Shown one piece after another: positions 24,432-34,603 of a stretch of DNA of 64,000 nucleotides. The stretch's first letter is position 1. Every line of letters begins with the position of its first letter. Source of the DNA: Platanthera guangdongensis (Eukaryota > Streptophyta > Magnoliopsida > Asparagales > Orchidaceae); NCBI GenBank assembly GCA_039583875.1, contig CM077150.1:47692261-47756260 (forward strand), in the 5' to 3' direction. The notes beneath the pieces are model-generated. The model did no database searches, was not told where the DNA came from, and was given only the letters and a program-made list of their open reading frames with translations. Made by a program: the position numbers and the translations under genes.

Positions 24432-24972
24432 GAGGGAAACTGGCCATGGCTTACTACAAGGACTTCATCGTCGACGGAGATACACTTGTCTCCGGCAACA
24501 TATCTCTTCAGATCAGCCCACCGGTGCTGAACGACCCTGGGCAGCCCAACGCCATACTCAACGGCATCGAGGTCATGAAGCTGAGCAACAATGCCGGAAG
24601 CCTTGACGGCCCGTACTCCGTCGATGGCTCGTACCACGGAGACGAGGCCTCTGGGTTGGGGAAGAAGAAGGTGGCGGTGGCGGCTGTATTCGGGCTGGTG
24701 ATGTGCGTCGCTGCGTTGGCAGTGTTGGCGGTGATGTTCATGCGGTGGCGGCGGCAGCCGGATGATTGGAGGAAACGGCATAACTTCTCCTCGTGGCTTC
24801 TTCTTCGGCATGTTGGCCATTGCGGCCGACCGGGGTTCATGGCCAAGTGGAGCTGGAGCTACTGGAAGGGGAGCTCGCCGTCGACGAAGAAAGGGCAGAC
24901 CGGGTTCGGGTCACAAAAGAGCAAGAGCGGGTACAGTACTTACCTCGCCTCGACCGGGCTCGGCGTCGGACG
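24432..24972 (+). CDS. CrRLK1L receptor-like kinase, exon 2 (ectodomain end, TM, juxtamembrane)
   Basis: Continues exon 1 in phase (G plus GA gives Gly). It reads GKLAMAYYKDFIVDGDTL and LNGIEVMKLSNNAGSLDGPY, the typical end of the second malectin-like half in CrRLK1L proteins. A single hydrophobic span (VAVAAVFGLVMCVAALAVLA, about 24670-24735) is followed by the basic stop-transfer RWRRQ. The juxtamembrane part keeps family phrases DDWRKRHNFSSWLL and SQKSKSGYS. Between these lies a poorly conserved stretch (about 24805-24900) with Trp-rich sequence. It ends GLGVGR at donor GTAAAT (24973) in phase 2. It is GC-rich, as exon 1. There is no stop or frameshift in the exon. Confidence 0.88.
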
Positions 24973-24999
24973 GTAAATTGTTTAAAGTTTAAACTTTGG

Positions 25000-25513
25000 A
25001 AGTAAAAAAAAATCTTTGGTTTTTTTTCTGCGAAAATTGATAAGCTTTGAAATTAATTGAAATGTCAAAGTATTTTTTTATAAAACCTTAAATAGGGCTG
25101 CTGATATCGACACGAGTTCAAATGATGTTGGCTCGGATTGAAATCAAAATTTCAACTCGACACAACTTGAAATGGACTCGAAATCGAAATAATGATTTGA
25201 TTTTGAGTCGGCTCGTATTCGAATTGAGCTGTCTCGAAATAGAACAGTTTTTCTCTTTGTTCTTGGTTGACTCAAAATTAAATTAGGCAACATATGAATT
25301 TAACAAATGAAACACTTAAACTTTTATTTTTTTATTTATATTTAAATTTTATTATTTTTATTTTAAAATAACAATGTATTAATAAATACATAATATTTTT
25401 ACTTAATTCGAGCTGATTCGAATCATATTTCGAGCGATTCAGTGCAGCACGATAAATCGGCTCAAAATCAGATAAGAGTCAAATTGAATCAACTCAAATT
25501 GAGTCGAATCAAT
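25000..25513. other. AT-rich intron DNA with repeated actcgaaatcg-type phrases
   Basis: No coding trace. The part from about 25157 is the start of a segment duplicated in tandem at 27146. Repeated tcgaa/gagtcg phrases suggest an eroded hAT-like MITE, but no termini were found. Confidence 0.4.
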
Positions 25514-26120
25514 TGTTATCACCAGAGGAGAGCAGCGAAAACAAAAATCCAAGCGATGTCCACCCGAATTTCACCAATAGTAGTAGCAAGCAAGCTCAGT
25601 AGAAAAAGCAAAATTAAAACAGCAGGTAGAGATCACAATCACGCGCGCAAACACAAAAAAGATTACGTGGTTCCCCTTAATGCTGGGTACGTCCACGGCC
25701 AGGCAGAGCGATTGTACTATCAACAAAGTCAACGGAGTACAAACGGTGTCGGCTATACCCGAAACACCAAACTAGTGGAGAAGAAGACCTCATAATTAAC
25801 AAAGATTTCACGAACCTATTTTCTCACTTGAAAACACAAGGCAAAGCATGGAAGTAGTAAACGCTTACCAGATCCTCTCGTCAGCCAAGAAAACTGAAGC
25901 AGTATCTACCAATAGGGGTGACGACCTCTTATGGTAAAGCTCCCGGCAAAGCCTCTTCCAAAATCTCCCAATCGTTGTCCCCTTTTCTCTGCGTCGACAA
26001 GCAGCGACAGCCCAAAAAAAATCCATGAAAACTTCCGTCGAACAGCAGAACCCGCCCTAATTGTAACTCCTCGGATCGTGAATCTAGAGAACCACAATTG
26101 CCCTCTTTAAGACCTAATCA
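25514..26120 (-). repeat. Copia complex III 3' LTR, first copy
   Basis: A 607-bp LTR, tgttatcacc to cctaatca, followed on the right by the minus-strand polypurine tract gatggaggggc. The second copy at 27504-28109 is 606 bp and nearly identical. Confidence 0.75.
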
Positions 26121-26279
26121 GCCCCTCCATCAAAGTCATCCATTTTGGAATCATAGAAATTGACAGTCAAGATAATTCGAGGCACACAAAATAATAAATG
26201 TCCACGTTGACTCGAGTTTACATAAATCCTCTGAACAAAAAACTTTCACCTACACGATAATGCAATCATAATAAAAAAC

Positions 26280-27143
26280 ATGTCACAACAAATCTCTGCC
26301 CGACAAGTGCCCAATGGCACCCAACTACGAACACTGATCAAGTTCAAGCAATGCTTGAACTTGGCTATAGAAATCGGTTTCGTCAACATGTCTGTTGGAT
26401 TGTCGGCTGTCCCAATCTTCTACACATCAATCTGCTTCTCTGAGACAACCTCTCGAATGAAGTGATATCTGACGTTTATGTGTTTCGTCCTCTCATGGTA
26501 CATGAGAGGACGAGTCAAATGGATAGCAATCTATGTATCACAGTGTACATAAATAACTCCCTGCGCAATCCCCAACTCACATAGTAAACCCCGCATTCAC
26601 AGTGCCTCCTTAAGAGCTTCAGAATGTCCATATACTCCGCCTTAGTAGTAGATAATGCAACTGTAGCCTATAAAGTTCCTTCTAGCTCACTACACTGCCA
26701 TCTAGGGTTAAAACATATCCAATCAGTGATCTCCTCCGATCCAAATCACCCGTGAAAACAGAATCCACATAACTGACTACCTGATCTCATGAACTGGTGC
26801 ATTCAAACGATAATCCAATGTCAACGGTCTCTGCCAAATATCGTAGAATCCACTTCACGGCCTCCCAGTGTGCTTTCCCCGGATGAGCCATAAACCTGCT
26901 CACTACACTGATGGTCTGTGCAATGTCAGGACAAGTACAGACCATAACGTACATAAGGCTCCCTACTGCACTAGTGTATGGAACACGAGCCATGTACCAC
27001 TTCTCGTCATCTGAATGTGGTGTTGATGCTGTCGAGAGTCTAAAATGAGCTACTAACGATGTGTTAATGGGCTTTGAGCCCTGCATGGAAAATCTCTGTA
27101 GAACCTTCGGTATATAAGACCTCCGCCCCAGAAATAATCTCCA
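26280..27143 (-). pseudogene. Duplicated 3' end of copia complex III pol
   Basis: Copy of 28269-29133 made by the tandem duplication. It contains the AVGSLMYVMVCTCPDIAQTI block and stops abruptly at 27143, in the middle of the connection region. Confidence 0.85.
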
Positions 27144-27503
27144 TTTTGACACAACTTGAAATGGACTCGAAATCGAAATAATGATTTGATTTTGAGTCAG
27201 CTCGTATTCGAATTGAGCTGTCTCGAAATAGAACAGTTTTTCTCTTTGTTCTTGATTGACTCAAAATTAAATTAGGCAACATATGAATTTAACAAATGAA
27301 ACACTTAAGCTTTTATTTTTTTTATTTATGTTTAAATTTTATTATTTTTATTTTAAAATAACAATGTATTAATAAATACATAATATTTTTACTTAATTCG
27401 AGCTGATTCGAATCATATTTCGAGCGATTCAGGGCAGCCCGATAAATCGGCTCAAAATCAGATAAGAGTCAAATTGAATCAACTCAAATTGAGTCGAATC
27501 AAT

Positions 27504-28109
27504 TGTTATCACCAGAGGAGAGCAGCGAAAACAAAAATCCAAGCGATGTCCACCCGAATTTCACCAATAGTAGTAGCAAGCAAGCTCAGTAGAAAAAGCA
27601 AAATTAAAACAACAGGCAGAGATCACAATCACGCGCGCAAACACAAAAAAGATTATGTGGTTCCCCTTAATGTTGGGTACGTCCACGGCCAGGCAGAGCG
27701 ATTGTACTATCAACAAAGTCAAAGGAATACAAACGGTGTCGGCTATACCCGAAACACCAAACTAGTGGAGAAGAAGACCTCATAATTAACAGAGATTTCA
27801 CGAACCTATTTTCTCACTTGAAAACACACGACAAAGCATGGAAGTAGTAAACGCTTACCAGATCCTCTCGTCGGCCAAGAAAACTGAAGCAATATCTACC
27901 AATAGGGGTGCCGACCTCTTATGGTAAAGCTCCCGACGAAGCCTCTTCCAAAATCTCCCAATCGTTGTCCCCTTTTCTCTGCGTCGACAAGCAGCGACAG
28001 CCCAAAAATATCCACGAAAACTTCCGTCGAACAGCAGAACCCGCCCTAATTGTAACTCCTCGGATCGTGAATCTAGAGAACCACAATTGCCCTCTTTAAG
28101 ACCTAATCA
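27504..28109 (-). repeat. Copia complex III 3' LTR, second copy
   Basis: Duplicate of the LTR at 25514-26120, created by the 1.99-kb tandem duplication. It joins RNase H sequence on its right (28235 onward). Confidence 0.75.
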
Positions 28110-28234
28110 GCCCCTCCATCAAAGTCATCCATTTTGGAATCATAGAAATTGACAGTCAAGATAATTCGAGGCACACAAAATAATAAATGTCCACCTTGAC
28201 TCGAGTTTACATAAATCCTCTGAACAAAGAACTT

Positions 28235-30020
28235 TCACCTACACGATAATGCAATCATAATAAAAAACATGTCACAACAAATCTCTGCCCGACAAGTGCC
28301 CAATGGCACCCAACTACGAACAATGATCAAGTTCAAGCAATGTTTGAACTTGGCTATAGAAATCGGTTTCGTCAACATGTCTGCTGGATTGTCGGCTGTC
28401 CCAATCTTCTGCACATCAATCTGCTTCTCTGAGACAACCTCTCGAATGAAGTGATATCTGACGTTTATGTGTTTCGTCCTCTCATGGTACATGAGAGGAC
28501 GAGTCAAATGGATAGCAATCTAAGTATCACAGTGTACATAAATAACTCCCTGCGCAATCCCCAACTCACATAGTAAACCCCTCATTCACAGTGCCTCCTT
28601 AAGAGCTTCAGAATGTCCATATACTCCGCCTTGGTAGTAGATAATGCAACTGTAGCCTATAAAGTTTCCTTCTAGCTCACTACACTGCCATCTAGGGTGA
28701 AAACATATCCAATCAGTGATCTCCTCCGATCCAAATCACCCGTGAAATCAGAATCCACATAACTGACTACCTGATCTCATGAACTGGTGCATTCAAACGA
28801 TAATCCAATGTCAACGGTCCCTGCCAAATATCGTAGAATCCACTTCACGGCCTCCTAGTGTGCTTTCCCCGGATGAGCCATAAACCTGCTCACTACACTG
28901 ATGGTCTGTGCAATGTCAGGACAAGTACAGACCATAACGTACATAAGGCTCCCTACTGCACTAGTGTATGGAACACGAGCCATGTACCACTTCTCGTCAT
29001 CTGAATGTGGTGTTGATGCTGTCGAGAGTCTAAAATGAGCTACTAACGATGTGTTAATGGGCTTTGAGCCCTGCATGGAAAACCTCTCTAGAACCTTCAG
29101 TATATAAGACCTCCGCCCCAGAAATAATCTCCAAGCTGCTCTATCCCTAGATATCTCTATCCCCAATATTCATTGTGCTGCTCCCAAATCCTTCATTTCA
29201 AACTCACCACTCAACTATTCCTTCAACCTGCTGACCTCTGATATGCTCTTGACAACAATCAACATATAGTCAACATATAGTAACAAATAAACAAAAGAAC
29301 CATCAGGTAGCCTCTTATTGTGGACACAACTATCGTACACGCTCCTGCTATATGATTGACCGATCATGAATGTGTCAAACTGTCTATATCACTGCCTTAG
29401 ATACTGTTTAAGTCAGTATAATGACTTCTTTAACAAGCAAACCTAATCTTCAAAACCAGCAACAACAAAGCCCTCAGGCTGCCTCATATAATTCTGCTCC
29501 TCACGCTCTCTGTGTAAGAATGTTGTCTTCACGTCTAGTTGCTCCAACTCCAAATCTTCTAAAGCAATTAAGGCCAAAAGGGTACGAATAGAGTTGTGTT
29601 TTACAACTGGGGAGAATAGCTCGTTATAATCAACACCTTCCTTCTAACTAAAACCCTTGGAAACTAACCAAACTTTGTAGCAAGCTTCTTCAACACCTGG
29701 TATTCCTGGTTTTTGCTTATATATCCACTTGCACCCAACAGTTCTACTGGTCTTCACCAGCTTTACCAACTTCGAAGTATGGTTTTTATGAAGAGACTTC
29801 ATCTCCTCATGCATAGCAAACAACCACTGTGCAGCCTCTGGCCCTGAAATAGCTTCAGCATATGTCGAAGGCTCCTTAAACTCCACTATCTCTGCCACTG
29901 AGAGTGCATAGGCCACCATCTCAGAATAGTCAACATATCTTCCAGGAGGATGAATCTCCCTCCTAGACTTATCTCTCGCTATGATGTGTGGTGGTTCAAT
30001 TGGTACATCATCCAAGTGTG
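28235..30020 (-). pseudogene. Copia complex III RT and RNase H remnant
   Basis: Minus-strand trace. RT begins EPSTYAEAISGPEAAQWLFA (about 29900) with VGCKWIYKQKPG. The catalytic box reads YVDYMLIV (about 29260) in place of YVDDMLIV, so the second catalytic aspartate is lost. The connection domain reads YTSAVGSLMYVMVCTCPDIA (about 28950) and the RNase H end reads ADNPADMLTKPIS. A second, truncated copy of the 3' part lies at 26280-27143 because of the tandem duplication. Confidence 0.8.
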
Positions 30021-30034
30021 TGGTTTCTCTCTGC

Positions 30035-30725
30035 AGCTCAATTGGTGATGAGGAGTGGTTTGAAAACTCCTTATCAAGGAGGTCTCGGGTTCGATCCCCG
30101 GCCTCAACAACCCGTATGTGTATGGAGAGGGGTTGGGGTACATGTTCTGTAGACCTGGTTAGGCTAAACCCTTTCGAGCGTGGCGCTGGGGGTGCCGGCG
30201 GCCGTCCTTTCGAGCGTGGTGCTGGGGAGGCCGTTACAAAAAAGTGCATTTTTTGTAACGGCCTCCCCAACCCACGGCTCTAAAGGACGGCCGCCGGCAC
30301 CCCCAACATCACGCTCGAAAGGGTTCAGCCTAACCAGGTCTGCAGACCATGCACCCCAACCACTCTCCATCCACAGGAGGGTTTTTGAGGCCAGGGATCG
30401 AACCCGAGACCTCCTTGATAAGGAGTTTTCAAACCACTCCTCATCAGTAACTCAGTTGGTGATGAGGAGTGGTTTGAAAACTCCTTATCAAGGAGGTCTC
30501 GGGTTCGATCCCCGACCTCAATAACTTGAGTTGGTGATGGGGAGTGTTTTGAAAACTCCTTATCAAGGAGGTCTCGGGTTCGATCCCCGACCTCAACAAC
30601 CCTCCTGTGGATGGAGAGGGGTTGGGGTGCATGGTCTACAGACCTGGTTAGGCTGAACCCTTTCGAGCGTGGTGCTGGGGGTGTCGGCGGCCGTCCCTTC
30701 AAGCGTGGGCTGGGGAGGCCGTTAC
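30035..30725. mobile_element. Cluster of four tRNA-derived SINE copies
   Basis: Units begin with an A-box-like ctcagttggtgatgagg and carry a B box inside ctcgggttcgatccccg about 55 bases on. They then have a GC-rich tail domain ending gaggccgttac plus a short A run. Copies: + at 30035-30243, - at about 30249-30447, + head only at about 30449-30526, + at about 30528-30725. The first two form an inverted repeat of about 200 bp per arm with a short loop. The cluster splits the integrase-RT region of the minus-strand copia. SINE identity is inferred from promoter boxes and the A-tail; no family name is assigned. Confidence 0.75.
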
Positions 30726-32145
30726 TGCTACTCTCTAACTATCCTCTCTGAGGTGGAGGACCCATCAGACAACTCCACCTTCTCCTAAGCACCTTGATCC
30801 CCGACCTGCATCCCCAGATCGCTTAGACCCCTTGAGCATAGAACTCTCATCAAATATGACATCTCTGCTGATCACCAACCTGTAACTCTCTGGGCACCAT
30901 AATATATATCCATTTGTCCCTACTGCATAGCCCATGAATATGCACTTGTTCGCTCTGAGTGCTAATTTTCCCTCAAGCACATGCATGTTGACAGGACAAC
31001 CAAATATGTGTAGCCCACTATAATCAACTCTATGACCTGTCTGCATCTCATATGGGTTCTTGCAATCAATGGCTGTAGAAGGTGATCTGTTCACCAAATA
31101 ACATGTGGTGGAAATGGCCTCAGCCCAAAACCTCTTGTCTAAACCATCATTTGACAACAAGCATCTCACCTTCTCCATAAGAGTTTAATTCATTCTCTCT
31201 GATACACTATTCTGTTGAGGGGTTCTAACTACTAGATGATGTCTAACAATACCATCATCTCTGCAGAACTCCTCAAACTCAGTCTCACAAAACTTCATCC
31301 TGTTATCTGTCCTCAACCTCTTGATCTTCTTTCCAGTTTGCTTTTCAATCAGAAATTTGAATTTCTTGAAGACATCAAAAGCATTAGACTTTTTCTTCAA
31401 GATATATAACAAAACAAATCTGGAAAAATCATCAATCAGCGTCAAGAAATACTGAGCACCTCATAACAAGATAAACTCTGTGGGCAAAGATCAGCATGAA
31501 AGTAATCCAATGTCCCCTTGGTGCGATGGCACGCCTCACTGAATTTGACCCTCCACTGCTTGTCGTAGACACGATGCTCACAAACGTCCAATGACCCAAT
31601 TTGATGAGTACCAAGCAAACCCTGTTTGCTCAAAACGGCCATCCCTCCCTCACTCATATATCTAAGTCGCATTTTCCAGAGCTAAGCCAAATCACCATCT
31701 GCCACCATGGATGAAGCCATTGTAGTTGTTTAACCTATCGCTATACTGCCCGACAAAGCATACAAGTTCCCTCGTTTTGGCCCTTCATCAGAACCATGGT
31801 ACCCTTAGAAACCCTAAGAACTCCACCTATAGTAGAAAATATGTAACCCAGAGAATAAGAGTGCAAAGAGACACCAAATTCTTCTTCAAATCTGGTACAT
31901 GCCTAACATCAGATAAGGTGCGCACAATGTCATCGTACATCCTAAGCCGGATCAATCCAATCCCAACAGTTCTACAGGCAACATTGTTGCCCATTAGAAC
32001 TATAACGCCATCAATATCCCACGTCCGATGAGGACACATGTGATATGAGCATCCAGAATCTAGGATCCACTCGGTACTTTGACAAGAAATACTCTCATCA
32101 GTTGCCAACACAGTATGCATCCCATTTAAAATGTGCTCAAAATTA
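30726..32145 (-). pseudogene. Copia complex III protease and integrase remnant
   Basis: Minus-strand trace. Protease reads [18 protein letters not shown] (about 32075), keeping the DSG active site. The GAG-pre-integrase trace runs through about 31670-31440. The integrase core includes LIDDFSRFVLLYILKKKSNA, RLRTDNRMKF and DGIVRHHLVVRTPQQNSVSE (31185-31445). The distal integrase reads RFWAEAISTTCYLVNRSPST (30765-31178). Frames are largely open but interrupted by several stops. The trace continues the gag at 33736-34311 once the solo LTR is removed. Confidence 0.85.
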
Positions 32146-32150
32146 GTATC

Positions 32151-33730
32151 TGAAGGATGGTAAGAGCTTTACCACCTGAGGGGATATATCTATTTAACTC
32201 TAGTGGGGGGGTGAATAGAGTATTTTAAAAAATTAATTGGTTTTTATAGTGGACTTGAAATAGTGATAAATATATCTAAAGAGAGTGCATGAAAGAAAAA
32301 CTAACACAGCACACAACACACGACAATAAGAAACCAGAAAGCAAACCAGACGACACAAGAAATTTATAGTGGTTCCCCTAAACTTGGGTACATCCACTCT
32401 TCTACCACCCTGGTATGAATCCACTATAGGTTTTTGATCAGGTGTCCTGCCACCAACAGGTTTTTGCTCAGGTGTCATGTCACCACAAGATCTATTTGTA
32501 GGGAGATCTCACAATCCTTTAGGATTTTGATCAAGTCCCCAAAAACCAAGCTAAGTCTTTTGATAAGAGGACTTAAGAACCAGGTGGTTAACTTTTGAAG
32601 GGAGTTAAAACCCTGTGTATAGTGGGTTAAAGAAAGTTGATATTGTCTTCTCTTTCTCAAAAGCAACTGAGAAGACTAGTGGATTGCTTGATGATGTCAA
32701 AGCTCCCCCTGAGATGATGATTGTTCAGGAATGGTTGGAAGCTTTGCAGGGTGTAGGCCTTCAATGATGATCTCCAGAAGCTTTCAGACTGATTGTATTT
32801 TGTTGTCTCTTGAAAGCTCTGAAGAGTTGAAGATGATGAAGACTGTGAGTATGCAGACTGAGTTTCTTTCTTGTTTGTTTGCCTGTAAAAAACCTTGTGT
32901 CTATTCTCTTCCTTATTCTTTCTTAATGTTCTTCTGAAAAATAGTCATTTTATCTTCCTGCAGAAATTATGTCTCTGAATTTGAATTCTTCTCCATGATT
33001 AATTGCTGAAATCTTGGGACTTGGACAAACGGCTAGAAGGGCAATAAATTAATTCATTAACTGTCCTAGTTATTAAGCCGAATATTAACTCTGTGAAATC
33101 CTGTAATTAATGTTGTCAATAAACGACTATATTCATAAGAATATTTGCAATTAATTACTTAGAGCAATATAGACAATAATAAACTATATAAGCCTTGGTC
33201 AATCCAGAAATTAACTGCAGAGAAGTGAAATGAAGAACTGACAGAAAACGTCGAGCTCAGAATAGATTTCGTCGACCTGAACTCCAAGTTCGTCGAGCTG
33301 AGAAATCGGCTTCGTCGAGCTGAGATCAGAGAGTTGATCTGGAAAGAATAAACTGTCCAAGCTGGGCTCCAAGTTCGTCGACCAGGGATAGAAGTTCGTC
33401 GAGCTGAGAACTTGAGAGAAGAGGAAGATTGTCGACCTGAGCTCTAAGATCATCGAGCTCAACTCAAAGTAGGGACTCTGAGTTCGTCGAGCTGCAATCG
33501 ACGATCGTCGAGCTGAGTTCGAAGAACTTCGAATTGAATCTCTGAACTCTTAATAACTGTCATTCTTCTAAGTCTGGAACTCTGATATCTTCTGAGGGCT
33601 GGATCAAAGATTGACTAACCTAGTCAGACTGACCTACACCTTAGAACTAACAAAATGACCCTAGGCTATACATGAAGGGTCAACAACCTAATAATGAACC
33701 TAAGCCAAAATCCAAACTAGGGATCCAACA
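32151..33730 (-). mobile_element. Solo LTR of a SIRE-type copia (1580 bp)
   Basis: Inserted between gag and protease of complex III. It runs from tgaaggatgg to ggatccaaca with a perfect 5-bp target duplication, gtatc (32146-32150 and 33731-33735). There is no internal coding sequence, so it is a solo LTR left by recombination. On the minus strand it has the same general plan as the SIRE LTRs elsewhere, with a cluster of about ten gtcgagctga/gtcgacctga motifs at 33250-33520. Confidence 0.88.
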
Positions 33731-33735
33731 GTATC

Positions 33736-34603
33736 TGACTCCATTGTGATATCTGCTAATAATGAATCTGGCTGAGTTGCACACTCTGTAATACCGGCAG
33801 TAGCTTTGCCACCCTTCTGCTCTCCCTTTTCCTCCTCTCTGAGCTTAGGAAATTTTTTCTTCCAATGCCCAAGCTTCTTGTAATAATTGCATTTGCTCTT
33901 CTTATTTCCCGATGAATGTGATCTGCCACTATGGCTGGACTCTGCTCTATCAAATGATCTCCCTCTAACAAACAAACCCAGCGCTTGATCATCAACATCG
34001 CTGCAAGACACCTTCTTTCTCAATTCCTTGGAGTACAGGCTAGACTTCACATCCTCCTTTGAAATAGTGTCTTTATAATAGACCAAAGTGGTGAAAAGAT
34101 ATTTAAAAGACGGCGGTAGAGAACATAGTAGAATCAAGGCTTGATCCTCATCCTTCACTCGTTCGTCAACATTATTCAAATCCATGATGATTCGATTAAA
34201 CTCATCCAAATGATCCTTAATAGGAGTACCTTCCTTTATCCTGAACATATACAAGCATTGCTTTAAATAAAGCATATTAGTGAGTGATTTTGTGACATAT
34301 AACTTCTCCAATTTCTGCCAAACTCCCTCTACAGTTTTTCCTCTTCGACTTCTCTAAGAATGTCATCTGCAAGACTCAACTGGATCAAACTAAGTGCTCA
34401 CACATCTAGATCATCCCAGTCATCTTCACTAATCGCTAATTTCTCCTTCTCGAGCAATACTTTGTGCAAACCCTACTGTGTCAATAGTGCCTTCATCTTG
34501 ATGCGGCAAAGACTGAAACTACTTGATAGTACATCAAATTTACCAATCTCAAATTTCGTTGTGGATATCGTGAATCAGAATAAACTTCGCTCTGATACCA
34601 GTT
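33736..34603 (-). pseudogene. Copia complex III gag remnant
   Basis: Minus-strand gag with a UBN2-type domain: MEKLYVTKSLTNMLYLKQCL at 34311, then IKDHLDEFNRIIMDLNN and LLCSLPPSFKYLFTTLVY. The zinc knuckle reads CNYYKKLGHWKKKFPKL, near 33870-33890. The final cysteine of the CCHC knuckle is changed. The 203-residue frame ends soon after the solo LTR insertion point. The primer-binding site lies at 34589-34600, next to the LTR. Confidence 0.85.

Larger units (their letters stand above)
25157..29133. repeat. Tandem direct duplication, unit about 1.99 kb
   Basis: Segment 25157-27145 is repeated at 27146-29133 with a constant offset of 1989-1990 bp. The copies differ at a few percent of sites by eye, many of them G/A or C/T changes. 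Each copy spans flanking intron DNA, an LTR (25514-26120; 27504-28109) and the 3' part of a minus-strand copia pol. The unit includes DNA outside the LTR, so it is a segmental duplication after insertion, not a second transposition. The junction is at ctcca/ttttgacac (about 27143). Confidence 0.9.

Noticed and set aside
24416..24846. Antisense frames opposite exon 2
   Set aside because: GC-rich shadow of a recognised receptor kinase exon; His/Pro-rich nonsense peptides.
30060..30130. Functional tRNA genes suggested by A- and B-box-like sequence
   Set aside because: The tRNA-like heads are followed by a shared GC-rich body and A-tail and occur in four partial copies, so they fit a SINE; no complete cloverleaf with a closed acceptor stem was seen.
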